The notes below the pieces were generated by a model. It did no database searches and was not told the DNA's origin. It saw nothing but the letters and a program-made list of their open reading frames with translations. A program made the position numbers and the translations under genes. Shown here in pieces: positions 27,055-36,172 of a DNA stretch of 64,000 nucleotides (the first letter of the stretch is position 1; each line of letters opens with the position of its first letter). Source of the DNA: JBBRWO01 sp964388455 (GTDB lineage: Bacteria; Actinomycetota; Coriobacteriia; Anaerosomatales; JAAXUF01); contig CAYMAN010000004.1 of assembly GCA_964388455.1 (NCBI GenBank), positions 31,404 through 95,403 on the forward strand, given 5' to 3'.

Positions 27055-28035
27055 TCAGCCGCCGGGGGTTTCGCGTCCCGCACTGGAGTCGGCCGGGCTT
27101 TCGCGTAGGGCTGACAGCCGTTCGGCCGCAGTCGCGAGCGTGTCGGGTGTGTGCAGGTAGCGCATCGCCGTCTGCATCTGCCGCCACCCGTGGATGTCCA
27201 TGACCTCGCGGACCGTGGCGCCCGACTGCAGGTAGAGGCTGGCGCTGGTATGTCGCAGGTCATGAAAGCGCAGCCGAGGGGGCAGGCCGGCTCGGAGTAC
27301 GGCCGGCTTGAAGACGCGCGCACGGAAGATGTCGAGATCGAGGGGCTTGCCGTTGGGCTGCGGGAAGACCAGGTTGCGGTCGCATGAGGGGCACTCGGCG
27401 CGCCAGCCTCGGAGCGCATCGGCGACGTGCGGGGGGAGTGGCACCACGCGGTCGTGTCCGGTTTTGGTCGAGCGTTGGGGGCGGTCGCGGAAGAGCGTCT
27501 TGTCGATGGTGGCCGTGTGCGCGACCAGGTCCACGTCGCGCCACGTGAGCGCGCGGAGCTCGCCGGCGCGGACTCCCACGTAGGCGGCGAAGGTGATCAT
27601 CGGGCGGTAGAACGCCGGCAGCTCTGCCAGGAGCGCTTCGATCTGGGCTGGCGTGAGGATCAGTCGCTCGTCGGCTGCGGGCGCTGACGCGTCGAACCAC
27701 GGCCCCGGGTCGGCGGGAAACGTTCCGATCCGGTGGTGCCAGCGCAGACACGCGCGCAGCGGGATGAGGACGTTGCTGACGCGCTTCGCCGAGATGCCTG
27801 TCGCGCTCAGGGCGATGGTGAAGTTCGCGATGGCGAGACCGTTGAAGTTAGACAGCGGTGTCTCGGCGAAGGCGGGGGACAGATGGCGCCGGTAGATGCT
27901 GTCGTAGTCCGCGCGGGTCGAGGCGCGCAGAGGGTGTGTGCCCGCGCTGCGGTAGGCGAGCCAGAGCGACCAGGCCTGGGCGAAGGTGAGGTCGGCGGGT
28001 GGTGCGGGCGCGGGTGTGGCGGTGGGTGGTGGCAT
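27055..28035 (-). CDS. tyrosine recombinase/integrase
   Basis: The 326-residue integrase has an N-terminal core-binding domain (about 15-110) and a catalytic domain with the full set of residues: Arg156 in GVRAGELRALTW, HDLRH at 258-262, His282 in HGW, and nucleophile Tyr293 in MRYLH. It would cut and rejoin DNA at attachment sites. It lies at the left border of the accessory region and reads towards the core genome. No Shine-Dalgarno is visible before the ATG at 28035. I could not find a convincing pair of direct att repeats by eye. Confidence 0.92.
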   Translation of the reverse strand: MPPPTATPAPAPPADLTFAQAWSLWLAYRSAGTHPLRASTRADYDSIYRRHLSPAFAETPLSNFNGLAIANFTIALSATGISAKRVSNVLIPLRACLRWHHRIGTFPADPGPWFDASAPAADERLILTPAQIEALLAELPAFYRPMITFAAYVGVRAGELRALTWRDVDLVAHTATIDKTLFRDRPQRSTKTGHDRVVPLPPHVADALRGWRAECPSCDRNLVFPQPNGKPLDLDIFRARVFKPAVLRAGLPPRLRFHDLRHTSASLYLQSGATVREVMDIHGWRQMQTAMRYLHTPDTLATAAERLSALRESPADSSAGRETPGG

Positions 28036-28103
28036 GGGGAGAAGTGTGGCAGGCGGGGGTTACCGGAAGCTGACTGGAAGCTGAACCGCGCGGAATCGCG
28101 CGT

Positions 28104-28153
28104 TTGAGATTAACTCAATACGGTGAGATAATCATCTCAAGACATTGAGTTAA
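28104..28153 (+). promoter_or_regulatory. nested palindromes with four TTGAG half-sites
   Basis: An outer perfect 10-bp inverted repeat (28110-28119 with 28144-28153) encloses an inner 6-bp one (28124-28129 with 28134-28139). TTGAG/CTCAA occurs four times (28104, 28114, 28136, 28145). It lies 22 bases before the DUF4143 ATPase start and looks like an operator. The cognate repressor is unknown. Confidence 0.55.
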
Positions 28154-28175
28154 GTGTGAAATGGCTGGTGAGAAT

Positions 28176-29375
28176 ATGTACGAGAGGCCGATAACAGGGG
28201 TTCTTCGACGCCGTCTCACGGTGGAGCCCCGTCGATTCATCCAGATCGTGCTGGGTCCTAGACAGGTGGGCAAGACAACGTCGGTGCAAAGCGCGCTGCG
28301 GGACGTGACCCTGCCGGTGGTGTCGGGGAGTGCGGACATCCCCGGTCTTCAATCGAGCCAGTGGCTCTCCGAGATGTGGGTCGAGGCCCGCACGGTTCAC
28401 GACACCTCGAAGTCGCCCGTGATCCTCTTTCTCGATGAGATACAGAAGGTCAGTGATTGGTCGGCCCTGGTCAAACGACTTTGGGACGAGGACTCGTGGA
28501 ACGAGCGGGACATCAGAGTCGTGCTGACGGGATCGTCGCCGCTGCTGATGCAACAGGGGCTGAGCGAAAGCCTGGCGGGACGCTTTGAGGTGATTCGGGC
28601 GAGCCATTGGACATGGCCGGAGTGCCGCGAGGCGTTTGGCTGGGATGTGGACACGTTCATCTACTACGGCGGGTATCCCGGCGCCGCGTCATTGATTGAC
28701 GAGCCCTCGCGGTGGCGCGATTACATCACCAATGCGGTGGTAGAGACCAGCGTCTCGCGCGACATTCTATTGATGACGAGGATCGACAAGCCGGCGCTGT
28801 TGCGCCAGGTGTTCTCGCTGGCGTGCGAGTACGCGGGACAGATTCTGACGTTCGAGAAGATGCTGGGTCAGCTTCAGGATGCGGGCAACACGACAACCGT
28901 CGCCCACTACCTGGAGCTGCTCGACGGCGCCGGGATGGTCACCGGCCTACAGAAGTACTCAGCCGAGGCGGTTCGCAGACGCCGATCGTCGCCGAAGTTC
29001 GTTGTCCACAACACGGCACTGATGTCCGCTTTCGATCCACGCACGTTCAGTGCCGCTCGAGCGGAGCCACAGTGGTGGGGGCGGCTGGTCGAGGCTGCGG
29101 TGGGAGCGCACCTGAACACCATGACGCGCGCAGATCCATTCACGAACCTGCACTACTGGCGCGATCGGCGTGCGGGGGTGGATCTCGAGGTCGACTACGT
29201 GCTGAAGACCGCGCAGGGACTCACGGCGGTGGAGGTGAAGAGCGGCGGTGACCAGGGCGCGCTCTCCGGTCTGGCTGCATTCTCGCTGGCTCACCCAGGG
29301 GCGCAGACACTGGTCGTCGGGACCGGGGGCATGCCGCTTGCGGAGTTCTTTGAGAACGAGTGGGTGTCGGTGTGA
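28176..29375 (+). CDS. ATPase with DUF4143 C-terminal domain (AAA_14-like)
   Basis: The 399-residue protein has the N-terminal pattern RPITGVLRRRL...RRFIQIVLGPRQVGKTT (Walker A at about 26-33), Walker B ILFLDEIQ, and sensor-1-like VVLTGSSPLL. The DUF4143 nuclease-fold tail carries EVDYVL and TAVEVKSG. This D...ExK pattern resembles a PD-(D/E)XK core. Such proteins are common in prokaryotes, usually stand-alone, and have unclear roles in DNA or protein remodelling. The ATG at 28176 gives the family-like N-terminus, and an ATG at 28161 is also open. An operator-like palindrome precedes it. Confidence 0.85.
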   Translation: MYERPITGVLRRRLTVEPRRFIQIVLGPRQVGKTTSVQSALRDVTLPVVSGSADIPGLQSSQWLSEMWVEARTVHDTSKSPVILFLDEIQKVSDWSALVKRLWDEDSWNERDIRVVLTGSSPLLMQQGLSESLAGRFEVIRASHWTWPECREAFGWDVDTFIYYGGYPGAASLIDEPSRWRDYITNAVVETSVSRDILLMTRIDKPALLRQVFSLACEYAGQILTFEKMLGQLQDAGNTTTVAHYLELLDGAGMVTGLQKYSAEAVRRRRSSPKFVVHNTALMSAFDPRTFSAARAEPQWWGRLVEAAVGAHLNTMTRADPFTNLHYWRDRRAGVDLEVDYVLKTAQGLTAVEVKSGGDQGALSGLAAFSLAHPGAQTLVVGTGGMPLAEFFENEWVSV

Positions 29376-29400
29376 CCTCGTGCGGGAATAGCCGAGAGGG

Positions 29401-29468
29401 CTGAGGCGCGAGTGAGCTATACGCAGAGTGTGGGTAGTGTGCGTATAACTCGCTCTGTGTAGCCTCAG
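29401..29468. repeat. long imperfect inverted repeat between convergent genes
   Basis: Arms 29410-29425 and 29440-29455 pair at 14 of 16 positions. Flanking 7-mers (29401-29407 with 29462-29468) are also complementary. It sits between the convergent DUF4143 ATPase and the AbiEii gene, and probably acts as a bidirectional transcription end or cruciform. Confidence 0.55.
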
Positions 29469-29503
29469 TCAATCGAGATTCAGACCCTATAGGCATGCCT
29501 GAC

Positions 29504-30379
29504 CTACAAACCAGTCAGGAACGCTTGGGCCACCGCCACGGCTTCAAGGCGTAGCCGCTGCGCTTCGTCTTCCTCGTCCTGATACTCGTCGTAGAGGAAG
29601 CCACTGTACTGACCCGGTCCGTCCATGCCCTCGTGAGCGAAGTGATCCGCCAGAAGCCCGAGCGCTTCTGACACCACCGACTCACCGATTATCGGACTTG
29701 TCTTTGCTGCCGCCGCCGCTGCCGCCGGACCACCCTGCCAGTTCGACAACGTGAAGACGATGTCGTAGGCATCCTTGTACTTCACCGCCCCGCGCTCGTG
29801 CATTGCGAAAGCCTTCAGGGTGATGAACGGCATCAGGTTCGCGACGCGGATCGTACCGAAGCTCTCGTTGCCGTCGGCGATCACTCCTCGGATTTCTCGC
29901 TCAACGAAGTCCAACGCGACGAGACTGGCTCCCCTGACCTCGAACGCACCGAGTTTCGCTCCCGTGCCCTGTCGCGGGCGCACAATCGTCCCGGGCTCGA
30001 CGCCTTGCTCAGTCAGAAACTCGATGATGACCGTCTTGCCGTCGATCTCGATGCACCAACGAAACGAGGCACTATCTCCGACCGCATCCTTGTACTGGCG
30101 GAATCCGGCCGTCGTCATGTTCTTCACTAACGTTGCATACGGCTCGGGGCCTTCTTCCATCACTGCGACTCCGACGACAAGGTCGACATCGGTCGTGCCC
30201 ACGTGCGGCCGGGCGTACTCGGGCAACTTGGTGATCAGGTATCGGGGCACCAAGCCACCAGTGAGGTAGATGCGGTCACCCCACGGGCCGGCGCACTTCA
30301 GCAGTGTCAACTGCGCTCGCTCGCACAGGCCGGTGGTGTAGTCGTCGTAGTCGCTTGCGCGAAGCACTCCGTCAGCCAT
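29504..30379 (-). CDS. AbiEii-like nucleotidyltransferase toxin
   Basis: The 291-residue protein has nucleotidyltransferase-fold signatures: LTGGLVPRYL (GG motif), TTDVDLVVG (DxD), a third acidic strand VIIEFLTEQG, and VKYKDAYDIVF, which resembles the AbiEii K..D..D motif. AbiEii toxins transfer nucleotides to tRNA or other targets and cause growth arrest in phage defence. The ATG follows the antitoxin stop with no gap (TAGATG). An Ala run near residue 225 is a low-complexity linker. The pair therefore looks like a type IV AbiE system, called from motifs and operon order. Confidence 0.8.
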   Translation of the reverse strand: MADGVLRASDYDDYTTGLCERAQLTLLKCAGPWGDRIYLTGGLVPRYLITKLPEYARPHVGTTDVDLVVGVAVMEEGPEPYATLVKNMTTAGFRQYKDAVGDSASFRWCIEIDGKTVIIEFLTEQGVEPGTIVRPRQGTGAKLGAFEVRGASLVALDFVEREIRGVIADGNESFGTIRVANLMPFITLKAFAMHERGAVKYKDAYDIVFTLSNWQGGPAAAAAAAKTSPIIGESVVSEALGLLADHFAHEGMDGPGQYSGFLYDEYQDEEDEAQRLRLEAVAVAQAFLTGL

Positions 30380-31402
30380 CTAGAATCCCATCTTCGTCTC
30401 TCGCAAGAACTGCGCTTGTTCTTGACCGCGTTTGGGATCTTGCAGAAGGTCCGCATATACGCGCAGGGAATTCGCAACGACTACCCCATCCTCCCCCTGG
30501 GCTCGGAAGAGTGGTGCGTCAGTCCTGGCGCGCAGGACTATGACGTTTCCGCCCTTCTCAACCGGGGGAGTACCGAGCGCGGCAGTGATCAGGTCGGCAC
30601 TCACTGTCGAATTCACCCACACCTCACACATGCGCACCTCGGTCGCATGGGGCGCGATCAGCAGCGCGGCGGCGGCGCCGGTCACGGCGTGGCCGATATG
30701 TCCCTGGGTCAGGCGCCCGGAGACCGCTTCTGCCAGATCCTTCGGTCCCTGAGCGTACACGTGCGCGCTCACAAGCCGATTGCGATCCTTCTGGGCGTCA
30801 ATGGCCCAGAGGTCGAGCAGCGCCCCCTTGTCCAGCACCCGCCTGCGCTTGTTTGGCCCGACTCCCGCTGCGAACATCAACTCCGCATCCTCGAGCCGTT
30901 TGAGCGCTGCCTGGGCCGTGCCGGGGGCCACATTAGCAGCGACAGCAAGATCTGTGACCTGCCACCACTCTCGTGGGTCCAGCAGTATCACTTGGACAGC
31001 GACACCGATTTGGCCGCCGAGCGCAGATGCTCCCGGCGTCTTGCGCACGTGCTGGCAGTCTCGATCTCGTTGTATCGCGACAAAAGGGTTATCGAACGTG
31101 AACACAAATCGGCAGTCATCGAGGTAGTTGACCCGGCTCTCCTCGAGGAGTTCGACGGCGCCTGTCGTGAAGTGGCCGGCAACAAATGTCGCCGCGGCGT
31201 CAGGATAGGTCGCTCGGAAGTGAGCGAGAGCATTGCGCACCTCTTGGGGACGACCGTGCCCCACGCTGATCGCCTTCACTTCGAGAGGGCGTTGTTCACC
31301 AAGGGACACGCGGACATGGTCTCCCGCGGCCTCGACGTTCCTGATGCCCGCTTCGCGAAATGCTGCTTCAAGCTCTCGGACAGCTCGTTTCGGCTGAGCC
31401 AT
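30380..31402 (-). CDS. AbiEi-like antitoxin/transcriptional repressor
   Basis: The 340-residue protein has a C-terminal half unlike short AbiEi forms. It carries a helix-turn-helix-like segment WWQVTDLAVAANVAPGTAQAALKRLEDAELM near residue 170 and an N-terminal REase-like beta core. It directly precedes the nucleotidyltransferase gene. GGAGG eight bases before the ATG at 31402 decides the start. ATGs at 31435 and 31420 lie inside the operator. AbiEi antitoxins repress their own promoter by binding inverted repeats, and four matching repeats overlap this start. Confidence 0.75.
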   Translation of the reverse strand: MAQPKRAVRELEAAFREAGIRNVEAAGDHVRVSLGEQRPLEVKAISVGHGRPQEVRNALAHFRATYPDAAATFVAGHFTTGAVELLEESRVNYLDDCRFVFTFDNPFVAIQRDRDCQHVRKTPGASALGGQIGVAVQVILLDPREWWQVTDLAVAANVAPGTAQAALKRLEDAELMFAAGVGPNKRRRVLDKGALLDLWAIDAQKDRNRLVSAHVYAQGPKDLAEAVSGRLTQGHIGHAVTGAAAALLIAPHATEVRMCEVWVNSTVSADLITAALGTPPVEKGGNVIVLRARTDAPLFRAQGEDGVVVANSLRVYADLLQDPKRGQEQAQFLRETKMGF

Positions 31403-31459
31403 ATTCAGTACCTCCAACATATTCACGTCTGACATGAATATTAGTAGTACACTGAATAT
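31401..31459 (-). promoter_or_regulatory. symmetrical four-site operator of the AbiE operon
   Basis: ATATTCA at 31401 and 31419 is mirrored by TGAATAT at 31435 and 31453. The gaps are 11, 9 and 11 bases, so the whole 59-base block is a two-tier palindrome centred near 31430. It covers the region just upstream of, and including, the AbiEi start codon, as expected for cooperative autorepression. Confidence 0.75.
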
Positions 31460-31804
31460 TAGCCCTAGGGTAGTGGCTGAGCAAGGCCGGCTATGCGTTG
31501 GCCCTCATCGGGTTGTGTTCACTAAACCTGCCGAGTTTAGTATGCAATGCGGAGTTTACGATCCAGAGGAATGCCGATGGGGGCAGGCTATCGTCCGAGC
31601 GGCCCAGGACGCGGCTCTTGCTCAAGCGACTCTGTTCGCTCGACGCGAGGGATGGAAGGAAGAGTGTCCATATCACCATGAATACCATCCATACGTGGGA
31701 GCGCTGCCAGCCTGCCTGACGACAGCCGAGGAGTTCGTGGGGTGTTGCGCGGCGGAAGCAGGGTATGTTACCTTGTGCGTCGCCCTAAAAGGCGAATTGA
31801 ACAT
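31460..31804. other. intergenic region between AbiE operator and tRNA
   Basis: The 345 bases contain a 7-bp inverted repeat ACTAAAC/GTTTAGT near 31517-31540 and a small hairpin TCGCC/GGCGA just before the tRNA. An open plus frame runs through it and into the tRNA. It has no ribosome site and no recognisable protein features, so I do not call a gene. Confidence 0.5.
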
Positions 31805-31881
<77 letters not shown>

Positions 31882-31890
31882 AGAACTCAC

Positions 31891-31934
31891 GCAGACCAGT
31901 CACCGCAAGGGGTGGCTGGTCTGCTTCTCTTCTT
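31891..31934 (+). terminator. rho-independent terminator of tRNA-fMet
   Basis: A 14-bp stem (31891-31904 with 31911-31924, one G-T pair) has a 6-base loop and is followed by TTCTCTTCTT. It ends the tRNA transcript before the methyltransferase gene. Confidence 0.85.
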
Positions 31935-32059
31935 CACACTTGATTGACGAATGGGACAGCGGAGCATCACGTGGGCTTTGCGATGCGGGCAGGCGCCCCG
32001 CCACTGCAAACGGGGCCGCGTTGACACGTCAGATAGCATGGGGTGTGGAGGGAGTATCA

Positions 32060-33133
32060 GTGGATCAATTGGGTGGAGCAGCTGTGGAGGAAACTCGCAC
32101 CGCAATCGACCTATTCTGCGGATGCGGTGGGATGACGACGGGACTGAAGCAGGCCGAGTTCACAGTCCTGTGGGGAGTTGACCTCGCGGATAAACCTTTG
32201 CAGGTCTATCGCGCAAATCACCCGGATGTTCTTGTGCAAGAGGGCGACATTCGGGATGTCGATTGTGCGGCATTGATGACGGCGCTCTCTCTCAAGCCGG
32301 GGGACCTCGATCTGCTTGCTGGCTGTCCGCCGTGCCAGGGGTTTTCGTCAATCAGAACCAGAAACCGCTGCGGGTCAGTCGACGACCAACGGAATGAGTT
32401 GATTTCCGAGTTCTTCCGATTCGTCGAGTCCTTCATGCCCAAGGCCGTTATGCTTGAGAATGTGCCGGGCCTAGCTAGCGACGCTCGGTTCAGCACCTTC
32501 TGCGACAACATGAAGGAGCTCGGCTACGAGGGCGACTGGAGAGTTCTCAACGTTGCCGATGCGGGAGTGCCCCAGCGCCGTCGGCGTCTTGTGTATGCGG
32601 CAGGCCATGGGACGAGCGTCCGCGTTGCCGCGCTAAAATCGGACAGACGTACTGTACGGGATGCAATCGGGGGTCTCCCGAAACCAGGAGCCAGCGGTGA
32701 CCCACTCCACGACGTGCCGGAGAATCGCTCAGACAGAATCAAGCGCATGATTGGAATGATCCCCCCAAACGGAGGCAGCCGCAGCGACCTGCCCGAAGAG
32801 TATGTCCTGCCATGTCACAAGCGACATCCGGACGGCTTTAACGATGTGTATGGACGTATGTCTTGGGACAAGCCCGCCCCAACAATAACCGGAGGATGTG
32901 CTAGCCCATCGAAGGGTCGGTTCCTGCACCCTGAGGAAGACCGGTGTATCACGCTGCGTGAGGCGGCGCTGCTGCAGGGCTTCCCCCTCGACTACGCCTT
33001 CATTGTCGACGGCAAGGTATCGAAACTAGACATGGCACTCATGATTGGCAATGCCCTTCCTGTGCCATTCATCCGCGAACACGCACAGGAGATCATTCGT
33101 CAGGTCAGCCAGGCGGGCGGGCGTTCAGCGTGA
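32060..33133 (+). CDS. C5-cytosine DNA methyltransferase (first)
   Basis: The protein has 357 residues with the C5-MTase motifs: I at AIDLFCGCGGMTTG, IV with catalytic Cys92 in AGCPPCQGFS, VI LENVPG at 133-137, VIII VPQRRRRLVYAA, and X IGNALPVPF near the end. It transfers a methyl group from AdoMet to cytosine in a specific site. The GTG at 32060 has GAGGGAG five bases before it. The frame stays open back to 31940 but without a ribosome site. Its stop overlaps the start of the GHKL ATPase by four bases, so the two are one functional unit. Confidence 0.93.
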   Translation: MDQLGGAAVEETRTAIDLFCGCGGMTTGLKQAEFTVLWGVDLADKPLQVYRANHPDVLVQEGDIRDVDCAALMTALSLKPGDLDLLAGCPPCQGFSSIRTRNRCGSVDDQRNELISEFFRFVESFMPKAVMLENVPGLASDARFSTFCDNMKELGYEGDWRVLNVADAGVPQRRRRLVYAAGHGTSVRVAALKSDRRTVRDAIGGLPKPGASGDPLHDVPENRSDRIKRMIGMIPPNGGSRSDLPEEYVLPCHKRHPDGFNDVYGRMSWDKPAPTITGGCASPSKGRFLHPEEDRCITLREAALLQGFPLDYAFIVDGKVSKLDMALMIGNALPVPFIREHAQEIIRQVSQAGGRSA

Positions 33134-34788
33134 AACAGTCTCCATTCGAAATGAGGTTCGACCCACGCACGGTTAAACACCTCGGGGTCAGTATGTACTC
33201 CAAGCTCCCCCCGGCGGTGGCCGAACTCGTGTCCAATGCGTACGACGCTGACGCGGAGAACGTGGTGATACGCCTCACAGAAGAGAATGGAGTCCCAGCG
33301 CAGATTCAGGTCGAGGACGATGGCGTGGGCCTTTCGTTGGCCGAGCTCAACACGAAGTTCCTCGTGATCGGTAGGGACAGACGAGATGAGGACGGAGACA
33401 ATCCCTCGATCAGGCTCGGACGACTGCCCATCGGAAGAAAGGGCCTCGGAAAGCTGGCCCTGTTCGGGTTGGCGAAGACGGTCACAATCACCTCTCGACA
33501 GAGCGGCAAGTCGAATACGCTGGTGCTTGACTGGGATGAACTGTGTCGCGCCGAGGGAGTCTACCGCCCCACGGCGGGGGAAATCGAGACCGCCACAAGT
33601 CAGGCCGATGGAACGACCATTACGCTTTCCAACCTGAAGCGAAAGTCCCCTTTTGACACTGACAACTTGGCCGACAGCCTGTCGCGGATCTTCATCATCG
33701 ACAATACGTTTAATGTGACCCTCATTTCACCCCGCGGGCGGGTAGTTCCGGTTGACGAAGGCCGCCGGTACGGGACCATAACCAAGGAGTTCGAATGGGA
33801 CATTGCCGATGATGGGCTGATTGAGCCGAATTCCCCATACGCTGGCAAACTAACAGGCGAATTGATTACGTCAGATAAGCCCTTGCGACCGTCCTCGGGG
33901 CTGCGGGGGATTGCGCTGTTCTCCCGCGGGAAACTGGTCAACGCACCCGAGTTCTTTTCCAGCAGCGCCTCAAGTCACTTTTATCAGTATCTCACGGGCC
34001 GGATTACGGTCGACTTCATTGAGCTACTGGATGAAGACGTCATCTCAACGAACCGCCAGTCAATTAACTGGGAGCATCCCGAAATGGTGAAGCTCCGCGC
34101 GTATCTCTCAGAGCTGGTGTCGAAGGTGAGCTCCGAGTGGCGAGCCAAGCGCAAGGAGAAGAAGCAAGCGCACGTCAAGGAGACGATTGGCGTAGATGCG
34201 GCGGCGTGGATGAAGACACTGCCTCCGGAAGTGCAGGCCGATACTCAGCTAATAGTCGATGCACTTGGCGGCGATGACGTGAGCGAGAGCTTCTCGCCCA
34301 TACTCAAAGCTCTTCACAACATTGTCCCCGAGTATCCACATCTGCATTGGAGACACCTTCACCCCACCCTGAAGACTGGTGTCGAAAAGTACTACAGGGC
34401 GGCGATGTATGGTGATGCGGCTGCGCAGGGCGTTCAGCTGTATTGCGACGAGATTCGGAGGCTGACGGGTGAGACCATAGACGGTTCTGATCTGGTCAAT
34501 CACGTGTTTGGATCAAAGAAGGACTACGCATCCAAACTTCCGGCGATCCAGCTCAACACTCTGGCAACCGACAGCGAAGTGAACATCCAGGAGGGCCAGG
34601 CGCATCTGTCTCGAGGCGTGGTTACGGGGTTCAGGAACCCGGTCGCCCACACCACAGTCGATGCGGTTGTGCCATCAGTGTTCTCAGAGCTGGACTGTCT
34701 CAACATATTGAGCACGGTATCCTACCTGCTGACGAGACTCGATGGTGCCACGATCAATCTGAAGCGGGCGATCGCGCCCACTCCATAG
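33130..34788 (+). CDS. GHKL (MORC/MutL-like) ATPase with C-terminal TIGR02391/Ymh-like domain
   Basis: The 552-residue protein has a Bergerat ATP-binding fold: N-box AELVSNAYDADA, G1 EDDGVGLS, G2 GRKGLGKLALFG, and a DGTTITLSN strand. A transducer-like middle part follows, then a C-terminal domain with the RGVVTGFRNPVAHTTVD motif typical of TIGR02391/Ymh proteins. GHKL ATPases of this kind occur in restriction-modification loci, where ATP-driven dimer closure could act on unmodified DNA. Translation is coupled to the methyltransferase through GTGA. It converges with the restriction endonuclease gene 78 bases away. Confidence 0.85.
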   Translation: MKQSPFEMRFDPRTVKHLGVSMYSKLPPAVAELVSNAYDADAENVVIRLTEENGVPAQIQVEDDGVGLSLAELNTKFLVIGRDRRDEDGDNPSIRLGRLPIGRKGLGKLALFGLAKTVTITSRQSGKSNTLVLDWDELCRAEGVYRPTAGEIETATSQADGTTITLSNLKRKSPFDTDNLADSLSRIFIIDNTFNVTLISPRGRVVPVDEGRRYGTITKEFEWDIADDGLIEPNSPYAGKLTGELITSDKPLRPSSGLRGIALFSRGKLVNAPEFFSSSASSHFYQYLTGRITVDFIELLDEDVISTNRQSINWEHPEMVKLRAYLSELVSKVSSEWRAKRKEKKQAHVKETIGVDAAAWMKTLPPEVQADTQLIVDALGGDDVSESFSPILKALHNIVPEYPHLHWRHLHPTLKTGVEKYYRAAMYGDAAAQGVQLYCDEIRRLTGETIDGSDLVNHVFGSKKDYASKLPAIQLNTLATDSEVNIQEGQAHLSRGVVTGFRNPVAHTTVDAVVPSVFSELDCLNILSTVSYLLTRLDGATINLKRAIAPTP

Positions 34789-34866
34789 TCCCCGAGTGGT
34801 GTGACGGACATAGACTGCTCACTACGTTTGCATCCATTTGGGCGGGGACCCTGTGTCGGACGCTAA

Positions 34867-36171
34867 CTAGAGCGTTCTGGTATCGACATACTCGAACGTC
34901 TCATACAGGTCAGGCAGGTTGCCGAATCCAACGCGAATCTGACTCCGCCGTTTGGTCTTGGGTCGCGCACTACTCGCGTCTTCGAGCTTCAGGCCTGGAT
35001 CGTAGAAGACCGCGCCTCGGTCGAGGGCGCCCAGTAGGAGCTCGAAGCTGGTGCCAACACCGAGACAGACCTTGTGGCCGTAACTGTAGGCCGCTACTTG
35101 GCCGGGGCGTCGCAACGACGGCACGTATGCAGCTCGTGCGTGCTTCTTGCGCCAGTGGTTGAGCAGCTTGGCGAAACTCCAACTTGCTGCGACGGTGCCA
35201 TCGCGCCGAACCAAGTCCAGCGATCCCGCCGCATCAGAGACCCGGCACCGCCCCGAGTCGAAGCCAACAAGCGTGAGCCCAAGTGAGGTTCGGCTGTTGA
35301 CGCTTCCGACGTTGTGGTGGCCGCCGAAGTTGAGACGGTCCACACGTCCGAGCGTGTCTGCGTACCCGAATGTTCGGATGAACGACTCAACGCCTTGGTC
35401 CTTGTACCAGCCCCCGTCCGGCTCCGGTGTCATAAGCGTGAGTGTGCCGGCATGCGGGCGCTCGAGGTTGGTTACTCCGTGCTGCTTGATTTCCCAGCCG
35501 GCGAAGTCGGGACCAGCGATGGAATTCGGTCGCACCCCAAGAGCCGCCTCGAGGGTCATCCCACCGCAGTTTGTCCCGAGACACGGGAGCAGGTCGCCTG
35601 CGGAGTCCAGTCGCGATGCATCCAGCCAGCCCTCATCCGCAATGCGCCGAAGTGCAGCGAGCAGTTCCTTCCGAGGGGACTGGCCCATGTCAATCTCTGT
35701 GAACACGCCCACGACCGAAACCAGCGGCCTGCTGAGGAGTTCCTCACGTGCAGCGTCGTCGGGGCCAATGAGTCGAGCAAGAATCCGGTTGTCCGACGTC
35801 ACGCCGAGAAGCAGAACCCTGCCGGGCTCTCTGCTTGCCAGCATCGCTTTCGGTGCTGCGGCGCATGCGACCGACAGTGATCCAAGCCGCACCTCCGGGT
35901 ACTGCGGATAGAAGATGACCCGCGCGTGCGGAGCGGGGCAAGGCGAACCTTCGTCGGTCAACCAGGAGAAGTTCAACGCCGCCTTCAGGATGGCTTTCCC
36001 ATGGCTGCCGACCTCGGCCATCGCAGGTCCTGTCGGCAAGACGTTCATCGCATCAAGGCTCGGCCCCAAGTAGTACTGGTTCTTGCTGTTGTCGTTTGCC
36101 GCCAAGGGCTTGTAGTACAGGCGCGATGCGCCGTGGTCGCGCATCATGGTTATGAGCGCATCGAGGTTCAT
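34867..36171 (-). CDS. MvaI/BcnI-family type II restriction endonuclease
   Basis: The 434-residue protein begins with the family hallmark KPLAANDNSKNQYYLG (residues 21-36). It carries a nuclease motif PDFAGWEIK at about 221-229, giving Asp222, Glu227 and Lys229 in D-x4-ExK spacing. MvaI and BcnI cut at CCNGG-type sites, so the target here may be similar, but specificity cannot be read from the sequence. The N-terminal extension of about 200 residues is longer than in the type enzymes. The ATG lies one base after the methyltransferase stop (TGACATG). Confidence 0.85.
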   Translation of the reverse strand: MNLDALITMMRDHGASRLYYKPLAANDNSKNQYYLGPSLDAMNVLPTGPAMAEVGSHGKAILKAALNFSWLTDEGSPCPAPHARVIFYPQYPEVRLGSLSVACAAAPKAMLASREPGRVLLLGVTSDNRILARLIGPDDAAREELLSRPLVSVVGVFTEIDMGQSPRKELLAALRRIADEGWLDASRLDSAGDLLPCLGTNCGGMTLEAALGVRPNSIAGPDFAGWEIKQHGVTNLERPHAGTLTLMTPEPDGGWYKDQGVESFIRTFGYADTLGRVDRLNFGGHHNVGSVNSRTSLGLTLVGFDSGRCRVSDAAGSLDLVRRDGTVAASWSFAKLLNHWRKKHARAAYVPSLRRPGQVAAYSYGHKVCLGVGTSFELLLGALDRGAVFYDPGLKLEDASSARPKTKRRSQIRVGFGNLPDLYETFEYVDTRTL

Positions 36172-36172
36172 G

